A stretch of DNA of 64,000 bases from Candidatus Chryseobacterium colombiense (GCA_029203185.1 CP119310.1:2108001-2172000); one strand, 5' to 3'; numbered from the stretch's first letter, positions 32,280 to 42,033 are shown. The notes: generated by a model from the sequence alone, not told the origin. A program made the numbers and translations.

Positions 32280-34019
32280 TTATTTTCTAACTCTTTTCGG
32301 CTTTTTAGCTTCTTCTTTTGCTCTTTCCGCATCTATAGCTTCCTGCGCCTTATTATAGAGCTCATTATCTGAAGTATATTTTATCTCTTCATAATTCGGA
32401 GTATCGACGAGAATATCCTGCCATTTCCTTATCCGGTCTTTTGTATTCCAGTTAAAGTCAGTAAATTTTCTCTTTGCAGGTTCTATTTTACTCATAGGAT
32501 AGGTTTCCGAAGTCGCTCCGATACTACATGAAATAATCTGTAACTTGCTTTCTGAAAACAAAGTACTGATAATACCACAGGAGGACAAAGTAATTCCTAT
32601 TCTTTCTGTTTTTTTAGTTTCCTTATTAGTATCGTCTGTATAAGCAATTGCCTGCGCATTACCTATTACCGAAGCTTCTTTAATCTCATTATTTTCATAA
32701 TGAACCGTCATGAATTTTCCTTTCACCTGATTGAATTCATCTTTCAGAGTCAGAGAATCGACTTTACTGATCGCTAAAGCATTGCCTATTACTTTTAATG
32801 AATCAATATTTTCGTTCTGGGTATTAAAATAAGCTTCCACTTTATTTCCGGTTACCTGCTTCTCTCCACTCCAAAGGATAGGAGCTGTATACATATGCAT
32901 CACACCGTCTGTCTCGTTAAAAGCGATAGAATCGGCTCTTCCTTGTGCATTTGATTTGTAAAATCTGGCTTTTTTAAATGCTCTTATAAAGCTTTTCTTT
33001 ACTTTCGGATCTATGGAATCCGGCTTTTGATAAGAAATTATTTTTTCCGATGCGAAGTATAAAGAATCCTTTTGCATTGCTTTTACAGCATATGGATTTT
33101 TTGTCATCATTGCAGAATCTTTCTTCTCGAAAATTTCTCCGTATCCACCTTTTATCCATCTTCTTTCATTGGGATCATCCAATGTTACATTTCCGGTCGC
33201 TTTTCCAAAACCGGTAAGCTGATTGTAATACATTTCATCACCCGTAAGAATCTTATCATTATAATATACCCTTGAATTTTTCGTCAGAAAAGATTCTTTA
33301 GTATTCATATTATGAGTTCCTTTCTCAGTAATGATTCTGTTTTTAGGATTTTTATTATTGGTAATGGTAGTATACCCATTAATTGTAACAATATTGGTAT
33401 TTTGATTCTGAACAACATTATCACCTTCCAATGTATAATCACGGTCTACGATCTTCACTCTCCCAGTAAGATCAATCGTACGAGTTGTTAAAAAGTAGGT
33501 TGCCGACTTGGAATAGGTTGTACTTTTACCGTCATTAATAGTACCTCCTGTATTATAATACGCCTGATTGGTCAGTCTGTCATAATACATGGTTTCCGTT
33601 TTGATAATAGTTCCTTTTGGATCTGTAAGCACAACATTTTGTTTGGCAACACCTTTCTGGGTGGTACCATTGTATTCCATTTCTTTTGCAGAAATGACGG
33701 AACCATCTGAATTAACAAGCTTTACATTTCCAAAAGCTTTTACAAGACTTTGCTCATTATAAAGAACTACTTCATCAGCAGTCAACACTGAACCCTGATG
33801 TTCAATCTGAACATGGCCAACCATATATTGATTTCCATCATATTTGGTATCTTTTTTAAATTCATCAGCATTGATAATCCTTACCTTGTCTTCAGGACGA
33901 ACCGGTTGTTGTACAGTATTAGCTTTGGGCTGTATATAAGGATCCATTTGCACAGTTTTTTTTTCCTGCGCAAAAAAGAACGTAGAAACGAAAAGTAACA
34001 GAAAAAGAGTATATCTCAT
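32280..34019 (-). CDS. OstA/LptA-like outer-membrane biogenesis protein
   Basis: 579 residues. Signal peptide MRYTLFLLLFVSTFFFA-QE. The mature part has repeated OstA/LptA beta-jellyroll units (KYDGNQYMVGHVQIEHQGSV, LTADEVVLYNEQSLVKAFGN, LEGDNVVQNQNTNIVTINGY). Such proteins bridge lipopolysaccharide across the periplasm or belong to the LptD family; this one has about 580 residues and no visible beta-barrel domain. The C-terminus is basic and rich in Lys/Arg (EEAKKPKRVRK). It starts 4 bases downstream of the fur-like gene's stop, so they form an operon. Confidence 0.85.
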   Translation of the reverse strand: MRYTLFLLLFVSTFFFAQEKKTVQMDPYIQPKANTVQQPVRPEDKVRIINADEFKKDTKYDGNQYMVGHVQIEHQGSVLTADEVVLYNEQSLVKAFGNVKLVNSDGSVISAKEMEYNGTTQKGVAKQNVVLTDPKGTIIKTETMYYDRLTNQAYYNTGGTINDGKSTTYSKSATYFLTTRTIDLTGRVKIVDRDYTLEGDNVVQNQNTNIVTINGYTTITNNKNPKNRIITEKGTHNMNTKESFLTKNSRVYYNDKILTGDEMYYNQLTGFGKATGNVTLDDPNERRWIKGGYGEIFEKKDSAMMTKNPYAVKAMQKDSLYFASEKIISYQKPDSIDPKVKKSFIRAFKKARFYKSNAQGRADSIAFNETDGVMHMYTAPILWSGEKQVTGNKVEAYFNTQNENIDSLKVIGNALAISKVDSLTLKDEFNQVKGKFMTVHYENNEIKEASVIGNAQAIAYTDDTNKETKKTERIGITLSSCGIISTLFSESKLQIISCSIGATSETYPMSKIEPAKRKFTDFNWNTKDRIRKWQDILVDTPNYEEIKYTSDNELYNKAQEAIDAERAKEEAKKPKRVRK

Positions 34020-34022
34020 TGA

Positions 34023-34499
34023 TTAGTCATTCTTTGTGCCATAAAAATATAGCGAATGAGAATCAATTTTTACGCCAAAAGCTTCTTCAATAGCTTCTTT
34101 AATTCCCTGAATTCTAGGATCGCAAAACTCGATAATTTCTTCAATCTCTTTATCCGAATCTTTCTTATAAATCACCAAATGATCATGTTGCTTATCAAAA
34201 TAAGACTTTTCATAAGAAGAAGAAGTTAATGTCTTTTCACCAAACTGATGTTTACGAATCAGACCTGCATCAAGGAAAATCTCAATTGTATTGTAAATCG
34301 TTGCTTTAGATACATGATATTTTTTCTGAAGCATCAGTAAATACAGATCATCCACATTGAAATGGTGATCCATATTATAGATTTCTTCCAATATGGTATA
34401 TCTTTCAGGCGTATTTCTGAAACCTTTCTCTAATAAATAGTTTCTTAAAACATCCTTAATTAAAGCTATATTTTTTTCTTTTTGTAAAGTATCCATCAA
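34023..34499 (-). CDS. Fur-family transcriptional regulator
   Basis: 158 residues. The winged helix carries RNTPERYTILEEIYNMDHHF and the recognition helix VSKATIYNTIEIFLDAGLIR. The metal region shows HDHLVIY and a later EEIIEFCDPRIQGIKEAIEE. Only one Cys of the usual CxxC structural zinc pair is visible (FCDP), as in many Bacteroidetes Fur proteins. Whether it senses iron, zinc or peroxide cannot be told. It leads an operon with the OstA-like gene. A TAnnTTTG element lies 12 bases before its start. Confidence 0.9.
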   Translation of the reverse strand: MMDTLQKEKNIALIKDVLRNYLLEKGFRNTPERYTILEEIYNMDHHFNVDDLYLLMLQKKYHVSKATIYNTIEIFLDAGLIRKHQFGEKTLTSSSYEKSYFDKQHDHLVIYKKDSDKEIEEIIEFCDPRIQGIKEAIEEAFGVKIDSHSLYFYGTKND

Positions 34500-34511
34500 A
34501 AAAATTATCTA

Positions 34512-34519
34512 CAAATTTA
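34512..34519 (-). promoter_or_regulatory. Candidate -7 element of the Fur-family operon
   Basis: TAAATTTG on the minus strand, 12 bases upstream of the ATG at 34499. Confidence 0.5.
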
Positions 34520-34563
34520 TTGATTTTTATTTAATTAATATCAGAAGGAATTGTTAAAGAAGC

Positions 34564-36558
34564 CTAACCATTATGTCTCAAAAATCCAGCCTGTTCAATT
34601 TTATGATCGTACACTGTAAGTTCTGTAATCGGCGCAGATTCCACCACTACATTGTGCGAAGTGACTCCCCATGCTTTGAAATCATCACTTCCTATATACT
34701 TCACAAAGTTGTAAATATTCAGCGTAATCTTCTGTTTAACAGTCAAAAGTATATCGTTGATATAGGAGTTATCTATAATTACATATTTTAAATCCGGTGG
34801 GATATTATATGATCTTAAAGAAGGATGACTGCTTCGTGAAGGTATTGTTCCGTCTGCCATCAAATCTTTTAGAACCATACTAAAATAGTCATTGATTCTA
34901 CGATCTACTTTAAATCCTAAAAGGAAATTGATTTTATAAATAGTACCCGGCAATATCTCGTCTACTGTATATTTAAAGGTAAACGGATCTTCCTGGTTCG
35001 TAATGGTCAGGATAAAATAATGATCTGCTCTCTTTGGCTGTTTTTTAATGATGGAATAAATAATTTTTGATTCTACTTCATCATTTCTTTTTGCACGGCT
35101 CAGATAAGCAAGATTGGTTGCATATTTAGGAATCGTTTCATCCAGCTTCATATCTTTGATAATCGGAGTATAATTTTCCAGTTTAACAAACTGAATAAAC
35201 TGAGTCTTTATAGATCTTCCGTTGTACCATGCATACATACAAACACCAATAAAACCGCCTAAAACTACCGTGATCCAACCTCCTTCCAGGAATTTGATAA
35301 CATTCGCACTGAAGAAACCTAGTTCGATAGACAGATAAACGATACCAAAAACAAGAATAAATAGCTTGTTCACTCTATGTTTCAGCAGCCAGAATCCCAG
35401 AAGTATTGTAGTCATCAACATCGTCACTGTAATAGAGAGACCATAAGCCGCTTCCATTTTTCCCGATTCTTTAAAGTGAAGTACTACAATTATACAGAAT
35501 AATAAAAGTCCCCAATTGATTCTTGGAATATACATTTGTCCTTTTACTCCGGATGGATAGTCAATTTTTTGGTTAGGCCATAAATTAAGCGCCATCGCTT
35601 CGGAGAAAATTGTAAAAGATCCTGTAATCAATGCCTGACTGGCAATAATCGCTGCAGCTGTTGCTAAAATGACTCCCGGTAACACTGCCCATGGCGGCAT
35701 AATTCCAAAGAAAGGATTTACTACAGAGAATCCCGGATTCTGATAATTTGATAATAACCAGGCACCTTGTCCAAGATAATTTAAAATCAACATGATTTTA
35801 ACAAATCCCCAGCTTACTCTGATATTTTTCGCACCACAGTGTCCAAGATCCGAATATAGAGCTTCGGCTCCTGTTGTACACAGGAAAACCGCTCCCAAAA
35901 TCACTATTGCACTCGGTGAGTTTACAATAAGTTTGTAAGCGTAATAAGGATTGAATGATCTTAGAATTTCAAAATTTTCTCTTAAATGAGATATTCCCAA
36001 TCCTCCAAGCACCAGAAACCAAACTACCATAATGGGTCCGAAAAACTTACCGATAAAGCTGGTTCCGAATTGCTGTACGACAAATATGGCAATCAGAATT
36101 CCAATAGTGATAGGAACTACGGGAGTATGAGGATTATAAATCTCCAGACCTTCAATTGCAGACATTACCGTAAGGGAAGGAGTAATTACTCCATCTGCAA
36201 TAAGTGCTGCTGCTCCAACAATAGCAATAAGATACAGCCAGCCTTTTTTAAGGTTTTTAACTAAAGAAAATAAAGCCAGAATTCCACCTTCCCCTTTGTT
36301 ATCTGCACGAAGAGCAATGATAACGTATTTGATGGTCGTTTGTAGCGTTAAAGTCCAAATAATACACGAAAGTGCTCCTTCGATGTATTCGTTAAAAGGC
36401 ATATTGCTTCCGCTATCTCTTGCGTTCACAATTGCTTTCATTACGTAAAGCGGTGAAGTACCAATATCTCCAAAAACAATTCCCAAAGAAACTAAAACTC
36501 CAATAAAGGAAAGCTTTTTAATGTCAAAATGATGACCGCCTTCTGTAACTTCTGTCAT
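34564..36558 (-). CDS. kup: Potassium uptake protein Kup
   Basis: 664 residues, KUP/HAK/KT family proton-potassium symporter of the inner membrane with about 12 membrane segments and a C-terminal cytoplasmic domain of about 190 residues. Signature blocks are LGIVFGDIGTSPLYVMKAIV near 18-37, IALRADNKGEGGILALFSLV near 80, GVITPSLTVMSAIEGLE near 118, and GAVFLCTTGAEALYSDLGH near 215. Full length. Two TAnnTTTG elements lie upstream at about 36584 and 36595. Confidence 0.95.
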   Translation of the reverse strand: MTEVTEGGHHFDIKKLSFIGVLVSLGIVFGDIGTSPLYVMKAIVNARDSGSNMPFNEYIEGALSCIIWTLTLQTTIKYVIIALRADNKGEGGILALFSLVKNLKKGWLYLIAIVGAAALIADGVITPSLTVMSAIEGLEIYNPHTPVVPITIGILIAIFVVQQFGTSFIGKFFGPIMVVWFLVLGGLGISHLRENFEILRSFNPYYAYKLIVNSPSAIVILGAVFLCTTGAEALYSDLGHCGAKNIRVSWGFVKIMLILNYLGQGAWLLSNYQNPGFSVVNPFFGIMPPWAVLPGVILATAAAIIASQALITGSFTIFSEAMALNLWPNQKIDYPSGVKGQMYIPRINWGLLLFCIIVVLHFKESGKMEAAYGLSITVTMLMTTILLGFWLLKHRVNKLFILVFGIVYLSIELGFFSANVIKFLEGGWITVVLGGFIGVCMYAWYNGRSIKTQFIQFVKLENYTPIIKDMKLDETIPKYATNLAYLSRAKRNDEVESKIIYSIIKKQPKRADHYFILTITNQEDPFTFKYTVDEILPGTIYKINFLLGFKVDRRINDYFSMVLKDLMADGTIPSRSSHPSLRSYNIPPDLKYVIIDNSYINDILLTVKQKITLNIYNFVKYIGSDDFKAWGVTSHNVVVESAPITELTVYDHKIEQAGFLRHNG

Positions 36559-36583
36559 AGCAGATAATTTAATTTTAAACGCG

Positions 36584-36602
36584 CAAATTTAAACCAAAAT
36601 TA
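36584..36602 (-). promoter_or_regulatory. Two candidate -7 elements of kup
   Basis: TAAATTTG (36584-36591) and TAATTTTG (36595-36602) on the minus strand, 25-43 bases before the start. Confidence 0.4.
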
Positions 36603-36637
36603 TAACCCCAAGAACTTTTCTTCATGAATATAATAAA

Positions 36638-36666
36638 TGAAAAAACTTCCTTTCGGAAGTTTTTCT
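36638..36666 (-). terminator. Terminator after pdhB
   Basis: AAAAACTTCC TTTC GGAAGTTTTT at 36640-36664, 4 bases past the pdhB stop. Confidence 0.88.
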
Positions 36667-36669
36667 CTA

Positions 36670-37650
36670 TTACTTAACGTACATTGCTTTTTTAATTTCC
36701 TCTTTTACTTTTTCAAGTTTCGGGAACCATTCTGCAAATAAAGCAGCTGAATATGGTGCTGGAGCATCAGGAGTCGTAATTCTCTTGATAGGAGCATCTA
36801 AATAATCAAATGCTTTTTGCTGTACCATATAGGTAATTTCTGAAGAAACGGATCCAAATGGCCAAGCTTCTTCCAAGATCACCAATCTATTGGTTTTCTT
36901 TACAGATTCTAAAACCGTATCAAAATCTAAAGGACGAACTGTTCTAAGATCTATAACTTCTACAGAAATTCCTTCTTTTTCCATATCTTCAGCAGCCTGA
37001 ATAGCAAGCTTCATGATTTTTCCGAAAGAAACTAGGGTAACATCTGTACCTGCTTTTTTAATATCTGCTTTTCCGATCGGTAAGTAGTATTCTTCTTCAG
37101 GAATTTCCATTTTATCTCCGTACATCTGCTCAGATTCCATGAAAATTACCGGATCATTATCCTGAATAGCTGTTTTCAATAACCCTTTCGCATCATAAGG
37201 ATTCGAAGGAACCACTACTTTAAGACCCGGAACGTTTGCAAACCAGTTTTCAAAAGCCTGAGAGTGTGTAGCTCCCAATTGTCCTGCAGACGCAGTAGGC
37301 CCTCTGAAAACGATAGGACAGTTCCACTGACCTCCGCTCATTTGACGGATCTTTGCCGCATTATTGATAATCTGATCAATACCTACCAATGAGAAATTGA
37401 ATGTCATATACTCTACAATTGGTCTGTTACCATTCATCGCAGCACCTACAGCAATCCCTGTAAAACCAAGCTCAGCAATAGGTGTATCGATTACTCTCTT
37501 AGGACCAAATTCATCCAGCATTCCTTTTGAAGCCTTATATGCACCGTTATATTCTGCAACTTCCTCCCCCATTAAAAAGATGGATTCGTCTTTACGCATT
37601 TCCTCGCTCATTGCCTGTGCAATTACCTCACGAAAAGTATATTCTGCCAT
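36670..37650 (-). CDS. pdhB: Pyruvate dehydrogenase complex E1 component, beta subunit
   Basis: 326 residues, full length. It forms the E1 heterotetramer that decarboxylates pyruvate with thiamine diphosphate. EEVAEYNGAYKASKGMLDEF near 29-48 includes the catalytic/ThDP glutamate; RVIDTPIAELGFTGIAVGAA, FRGPTASAGQLGATHSQ and VEVIDLRTVRPLDFDTV are all typical. The C-terminus IKRITTPDAPAPYSAALFAE is typical too. It is a pyruvate rather than branched-chain type by these motifs. The alpha subunit is not adjacent here. Confidence 0.95.
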   Translation of the reverse strand: MAEYTFREVIAQAMSEEMRKDESIFLMGEEVAEYNGAYKASKGMLDEFGPKRVIDTPIAELGFTGIAVGAAMNGNRPIVEYMTFNFSLVGIDQIINNAAKIRQMSGGQWNCPIVFRGPTASAGQLGATHSQAFENWFANVPGLKVVVPSNPYDAKGLLKTAIQDNDPVIFMESEQMYGDKMEIPEEEYYLPIGKADIKKAGTDVTLVSFGKIMKLAIQAAEDMEKEGISVEVIDLRTVRPLDFDTVLESVKKTNRLVILEEAWPFGSVSSEITYMVQQKAFDYLDAPIKRITTPDAPAPYSAALFAEWFPKLEKVKEEIKKAMYVK

Positions 37651-37673
37651 ATCTATTTGAAAAATTTAGACTA

Positions 37674-37681
37674 CAAAAGTA
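37674..37681 (-). promoter_or_regulatory. Candidate -7 element of pdhB
   Basis: TACTTTTG on the minus strand, 23 bases before the start at 37650. Confidence 0.45.
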
Positions 37682-37800
37682 GTGTTTTTTTATTATACAC
37701 CTCATAAAAAAGAGATCACATTCGCTAAGATTTTTGTATTAATTTTAATTTAAATTACATTTTCTTCTGCTTTATTTAATTCTTTATAATTTCTCAAAAC

Positions 37801-37834
37801 AAAAGACGATATTCCTAAAGAAATACCGTCTTGC
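37801..37834 (-). terminator. Terminator after the DUF2147 gene
   Basis: Imperfect stem AAGACGGTATTTC / AATATCGTCTT (minus strand) followed by TTG and T-rich sequence, 20 bases past the stop. Confidence 0.7.
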
Positions 37835-37854
37835 AATTCTATTTACACTTATTT

Positions 37855-38274
37855 TTAGTTCACTTTCTGCCAAGTTTGTGTTCTTCCGATTAAAGACAAA
37901 CCGATATACCCTCTTACATTAAGCTGATCACCCTCTCTTGTAATGGTACATTTGTATGTTTTTCCGGTTTTAGGATCTGTAATGGTTCCTCCTGTGAATT
38001 CATTATCATCTTTTTTCAATCCTCGGATGATTTCCATTCCCAAAATGGGCTTCCCTTTTCTGTCGTCCTTACAGGCTGTACAATTTGGATCTGCAGGCTT
38101 AATTAATAGCTGAGAAACTTTGCCATAATATTTCCCGTCAGATTTTTTATAGATTTCTACAATGGATTTAGCCTGTTTTGTTTCATCATCTATTGTTTTC
38201 CACTTTCCTTCGATCTGCGCAAAAGACAATACTCCTAATAAGGAGAAAGCGGATGTTAATAATAATTTTTTCAT
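37855..38274 (-). CDS. DUF2147 exported protein
   Basis: 139 residues. Signal peptide to about residue 19 (LGVLSFA-QI). One DUF2147 lipocalin-like beta domain: EGKWKTIDDETKQAKSIVEI, KYYGKVSQL, then the cysteine pair NCTACKDDRKGKPILGMEI and FTGGTITDPKTGKTYKCTI. Function unknown; it is common in Bacteroidetes and Proteobacteria. It is a single gene. Confidence 0.9.
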   Translation of the reverse strand: MKKLLLTSAFSLLGVLSFAQIEGKWKTIDDETKQAKSIVEIYKKSDGKYYGKVSQLLIKPADPNCTACKDDRKGKPILGMEIIRGLKKDDNEFTGGTITDPKTGKTYKCTITREGDQLNVRGYIGLSLIGRTQTWQKVN

Positions 38275-38424
38275 ATTTTTATAGTTTTAATTCTAATACG
38301 ATAATTTAGTTGTCTATTTACTGTTAAAAATATAAATTAATTTCAAACAAACAAAAACTTTTATTATCCTAGGCATATATAACAAGAGATATACCAATTT
38401 TTAGAATTAAACATTTATTAAACG

Positions 38425-40356
38425 TTAGTCCATTTTTCTGTTGATCACCTTGTTCATATAATCCTGATACCATGCTTTGGCGATCAATTTTCCTTTTTCG
38501 ACTTCGGGATTGTTTTTTAATTGGGTCATCAGATTTTTTTCTAATCCTAAATCCGATTTATCAAAAACCCCTACTATTTCTTTCCCATCAAATCGATAGA
38601 TATAGTTCCCGATGATAAACTGCTCTACAGTACCATCGGAATTGGCTATAATCGGAGCATATTTTTTATCACTCACCAAGCTTCTTCCCCAGCTTCTTAT
38701 TTTTTTGTCATAGCCTATTAAATCAGCCAAAGTAGGATAAATATCAATCTGTTGTGCGAATTCCTCGTTAACTCCTTTCAGATTATATTCCGGATTTGGG
38801 GAATAAAAAATCAGAGGAACTGCAAAACGGTTCATTATTTTTTCATATTCCGGATAATACACTTCATTGGTATGATCTCCTGTAAAGACAAAAATGGTAT
38901 TATTATACCAAGGCTGTTTTTTGGCAGTTTCAAAATATTTTTTAATCGAATAGTCAGTATACTGTATGGGTTCATGCATCTGATTTTTCCCTTTTTTGAA
39001 TTTACCGTTATATTTTTCAGGAATTTTGAAAGGATGATGAGAAGAAGCTGTAAAAACCGTCGCCATGAAAGGCTGTGTTTTCCCTACATTTTTAGCAAAA
39101 TATTGAAGAAATGGCTCATCCCAGATTGCCCACATTCCATCGAAGTCACTATCGTTATTATATTCTGTTTTCCCATAATAATGTTTAAATCCAAGAATAT
39201 TTCCAAAGCCTAAAAATCCCATCGAACCATTCGGTGCTCCATGATAAAAAGACGTGTCATAACCTAAGTCATTACAGATCGAAACAATAGACTGGATTTT
39301 CTGATTCGAGTAAGGCGAGCTTGTAAAAGCATCGGTTAAGCTCGGAATTCCAGCCAAAACCGAACTCATTCCATGAATAGACTGTCTTCCGTTCGCAAAA
39401 GTATTTGGAAATATTAAGCTTTGTCCCGCCAAACTATCTATAAACGGTGTATAAGAAACGTAATCTTTAATCTTTTTGTCTTTGTTGAATGCCCCGGAAT
39501 ATTCTCTCCCAAAAGATTCTACAATAAAAATAACAATATTAGGCTTATTAGCTACTTTTCTGTCGTACATTTTATAAGGTTGAATATTTTCATCAATAAA
39601 TTTCTCATCTACAAAATGAACCTCTTTGAAATTATTCGTGTTCAATGTTCTGAAGAACGAAAATGTACTGTTCAGCACCATATTTCCCTGAGCAGGAAGC
39701 TTTACAAAACGATTCGCATCAACAAGGTTGATCGGTCTCGTACTGTGTTTAAAGTCTCCACGTATTCCTCCAACGGTTAAAACAGCAGTGATACAAAGCG
39801 TTAAAACCGATAAAATAAAATACGGAACCAGTTTCACAGGTTTACGTTCTGTAATTTTCACTTTCTTGTAAAGAAAAACCCAAAGCCACATTAAGGCTAC
39901 AAACCATATTAAAATATAAGGATTCTGTGTAATGGAAGCCATGAATACTTTAAAAATATTATCCTCATGCTTCGCCACCTGAAAAGCAGCCGAAGTAAGC
40001 CTTGTCTGCGAGAATTTAAAATATACAATATCTCCGAAGTTCATGGCATAGGTAATTCCATTAGTGATAAAATATAACCAGAAAAGAATTTTCTGATACA
40101 CTTTTTTAGTATTAATAACTATAGGAAGTAAGCTCAGCAAAATGAAAAGGGCATTTACATATAAAATAGCCGTGGTATCAAATGCAATTCCGTGAAATGA
40201 CAGACTAAAATAATCTGAAACCGAATCTATTGTAATCAAACCTTTATTAAAATACCAAAATAAAAATCTGGCGATCTGATAGAAAAAATAAGCGAGAAAA
40301 ATCCGGTACAACAATACCAGAACTTCCTGTTTTCTGAATTCTTTAAAAAATTTCAT
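38425..40356 (-). CDS. LTA synthase family protein (membrane sulfatase)
   Basis: 643 residues. The first 200 residues hold five membrane segments, and the rest is an extracytoplasmic sulfatase/alkaline phosphatase fold. Metal-site glutamate is in NIVIFIVESFGREYSGAF. The probable nucleophile is the serine in GRQSIHGMSSVLAG, and the later metal ligands are in FVFTGDHTNE. Relatives transfer glycerol-phosphate or phosphoethanolamine groups to envelope lipids or glycans. In a Gram-negative flavobacterium a lipoteichoic acid product is not expected, so the substrate is open. A TAnnTTTG box ends 4 bases before the ATG. Confidence 0.9.
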   Translation of the reverse strand: MKFFKEFRKQEVLVLLYRIFLAYFFYQIARFLFWYFNKGLITIDSVSDYFSLSFHGIAFDTTAILYVNALFILLSLLPIVINTKKVYQKILFWLYFITNGITYAMNFGDIVYFKFSQTRLTSAAFQVAKHEDNIFKVFMASITQNPYILIWFVALMWLWVFLYKKVKITERKPVKLVPYFILSVLTLCITAVLTVGGIRGDFKHSTRPINLVDANRFVKLPAQGNMVLNSTFSFFRTLNTNNFKEVHFVDEKFIDENIQPYKMYDRKVANKPNIVIFIVESFGREYSGAFNKDKKIKDYVSYTPFIDSLAGQSLIFPNTFANGRQSIHGMSSVLAGIPSLTDAFTSSPYSNQKIQSIVSICNDLGYDTSFYHGAPNGSMGFLGFGNILGFKHYYGKTEYNNDSDFDGMWAIWDEPFLQYFAKNVGKTQPFMATVFTASSHHPFKIPEKYNGKFKKGKNQMHEPIQYTDYSIKKYFETAKKQPWYNNTIFVFTGDHTNEVYYPEYEKIMNRFAVPLIFYSPNPEYNLKGVNEEFAQQIDIYPTLADLIGYDKKIRSWGRSLVSDKKYAPIIANSDGTVEQFIIGNYIYRFDGKEIVGVFDKSDLGLEKNLMTQLKNNPEVEKGKLIAKAWYQDYMNKVINRKMD

Positions 40357-40360
40357 GACG

Positions 40361-40368
40361 CAAATTTA
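40361..40368 (-). promoter_or_regulatory. Candidate -7 element touching the LTA-synthase-like start
   Basis: TAAATTTG on the minus strand, 4 bases before the ATG at 40356, again implying a leaderless mRNA. Confidence 0.45.
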
Positions 40369-40452
40369 CATCAAATTCAGATACAATGAATGGGACAATG
40401 TATCGCCGTTAAATTGATACAGCCTTACATTCATTTATTTGATATATTATTT

Positions 40453-40460
40453 TAATTTTG
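40453..40460 (+). promoter_or_regulatory. Candidate -7 element of pssA
   Basis: TAATTTTG, 5 bases before the ATG at 40466. This supports that start over the upstream in-frame ATG at 40439. Confidence 0.45.
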
Positions 40461-40465
40461 TGCCT

Positions 40466-41179
40466 ATGAATTTTATTAAAAATAATCTTGCGAATGCGAT
40501 CACTCTGGGAAATCTGTTTTCGGGGAGTGTCGGAGCTATCCATCTTATTCTTGGCGATTATCAGACAACAGCTATCTGCATCATTCTTTCTTTGGTTTTA
40601 GATTTTTTTGACGGTTTTGTTGCCCGGGCTTTAAAATCCAATTCCAACTTAGGGGTTCAGTTAGATTCTTTAGCGGATATGGTAAGTTTCGGACTGCTCC
40701 CGGGATTAGCAATGTTTAAAATGCTTGAACCTTTTGGAACTGATCTTTCGGGCTTTTCCTTACCTTTTGAAATCAAGTATTTTGGACTTCTGATTACTCT
40801 ATTTTCATGTTTAAGGCTTGCCATTTTCAATTTAGATGAAGATCAGAAATATTATTTTAAAGGATTAAATACACCATCAAATACCATCTTGATTTTCGGA
40901 TTATTTTACGCTAATAAAGAGGTGGGAAGCTTTGAATTTCTCTTTGAAAACCAAATATATCTTATTCTTCTTACAGCTATCTCATCCTGGCTTTTAATCA
41001 GTCCTATAAAAATGATTGCCATGAAATTCAAATCGATGAAACTACAGGATAATTATCCGAAAATAGCTTTATTAATAGGTTCAATTCTTATTTTAGCTAT
41101 TTTTAAAACTGCCGGAATACCTTTGGTGATTATCTATTATATCTTTATTTCCATTATTTTTCAAAAACAACTTAATTAA
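40466..41179 (+). CDS. pssA: CDP-diacylglycerol--serine O-phosphatidyltransferase
   Basis: 237 residues from MNFIKNNLANAITLGNL at 40466. Inner-membrane enzyme that makes phosphatidylserine, the precursor of phosphatidylethanolamine. The complete CDP-alcohol signature DFFDGFVARALKSNSNLG is followed by VQLDSLADMVSFGLLPG. This canonical form contrasts with the altered signature of the relative at 10924. About seven hydrophobic segments. The MNFIK...ITLGNLFSG opening is typical of the PssA subfamily in Bacteroidetes. A decarboxylase gene is not adjacent. Confidence 0.93.
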   Translation: MNFIKNNLANAITLGNLFSGSVGAIHLILGDYQTTAICIILSLVLDFFDGFVARALKSNSNLGVQLDSLADMVSFGLLPGLAMFKMLEPFGTDLSGFSLPFEIKYFGLLITLFSCLRLAIFNLDEDQKYYFKGLNTPSNTILIFGLFYANKEVGSFEFLFENQIYLILLTAISSWLLISPIKMIAMKFKSMKLQDNYPKIALLIGSILILAIFKTAGIPLVIIYYIFISIIFQKQLN

Positions 41180-41216
41180 GTCAGGAGTTTTGAGTGGTCA
41201 GTTCAAAAATACCGAC

Positions 41217-41255
41217 TACATCTTAACTCATAATTCATAACTTTCAACTCATAAC
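41217..41255 (+). repeat. AACTCATAA-type short repeat tract
   Basis: Units AACTCATAATTCATAACTTT and CAACTCATAACTTA lie in the gap between pssA and the exonuclease gene. They resemble the element at 4680-4780. Confidence 0.6.
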
Positions 41256-41265
41256 TTACAAAAAA

Positions 41266-42030
41266 ATGAACTTAAAACTATATAAACCTCTTTGTATTTT
41301 TGATCTGGAAACTACAGGAACCAATATCGGGAAAGACCGGATTGTGGAAATCTGTATTTTAAAAGTAAATCCGGATGCATCACGAGAAAGCAAAACATGG
41401 AAGGTAAATCCTGAAATGCCTATTCCTGCAGAATCCAGCCAGATTCACGGAATATATGATGAAGACGTAAAAGATGCTCCTACTTTCAAACAAATTGCTT
41501 CAAAGGTTATGGAGATGATTTCCGGAGCCGATTTGGGTGGTTTTAATTCTAACAGATTTGATGTTCCTCTGTTGGCAGAAGAATTATTGAGAGCAGAAAT
41601 AGATTTTGATCTTAATAAATTTAAATTGGTGGATGCACAGACTATTTTCCATAAAAAAGAGCCTAGAAATTTAGGTGCTGCTTATCAGTTCTATTGTGGA
41701 AAAACGTTGGAGAATGCCCATTCCGCAGAAGCTGACGTAATGGCAACATTTGAGGTTTTGGATGCACAGGTTGGGAAATATGAAGATGTTCCGAATGAAA
41801 TTGCTGACCTGAGTGAATTTACTTTCCATAATAAAAATGCAGATTTAGCAGGATTTATCGGATACAACGAGAAAAACGAAGCGGTATTCAACTTCGGGAA
41901 ATATAAAGGACAGGGAGTGAAAGCTGTTTTCCAGAAAGATCTGGGCTATTTCGGATGGCTTCAGAATGCTGATTTTCCTTTATATACAAAGAAAGTCTTC
42001 ACGAAAATCCAGTTATCAAGTAAATTTTAA
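41266..42030 (+). CDS. 3'-5' exonuclease of the DnaQ (epsilon-like) family
   Basis: 254 residues. DEDDh exonuclease with Exo I in CIFDLETTGTNIGKDRIVEI (Asp and Glu at about 11 and 13), Exo II in LGGFNSNRFDVPLLAEEL near 90-107, and Exo III in ENAHSAEADVMATFEVL near 148-164. The C-terminal 50 residues (FNFGKYKGQGVKAVF, FGWLQNADFP) are a Bacteroidetes-type extension that may bind DNA or a partner. It may proofread or trim DNA ends. The DUF2007-like gene follows after 3 bases, so they share an operon. Confidence 0.92.
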   Translation: MNLKLYKPLCIFDLETTGTNIGKDRIVEICILKVNPDASRESKTWKVNPEMPIPAESSQIHGIYDEDVKDAPTFKQIASKVMEMISGADLGGFNSNRFDVPLLAEELLRAEIDFDLNKFKLVDAQTIFHKKEPRNLGAAYQFYCGKTLENAHSAEADVMATFEVLDAQVGKYEDVPNEIADLSEFTFHNKNADLAGFIGYNEKNEAVFNFGKYKGQGVKAVFQKDLGYFGWLQNADFPLYTKKVFTKIQLSSKF

Positions 42031-42033
42031 CAT

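Noticed and set aside
32186..32332. Upstream extension of the class III aminotransferase
   Set aside because: It runs through the terminator of the OstA-like gene and has no family similarity; the ATG at 32185 is the natural start.
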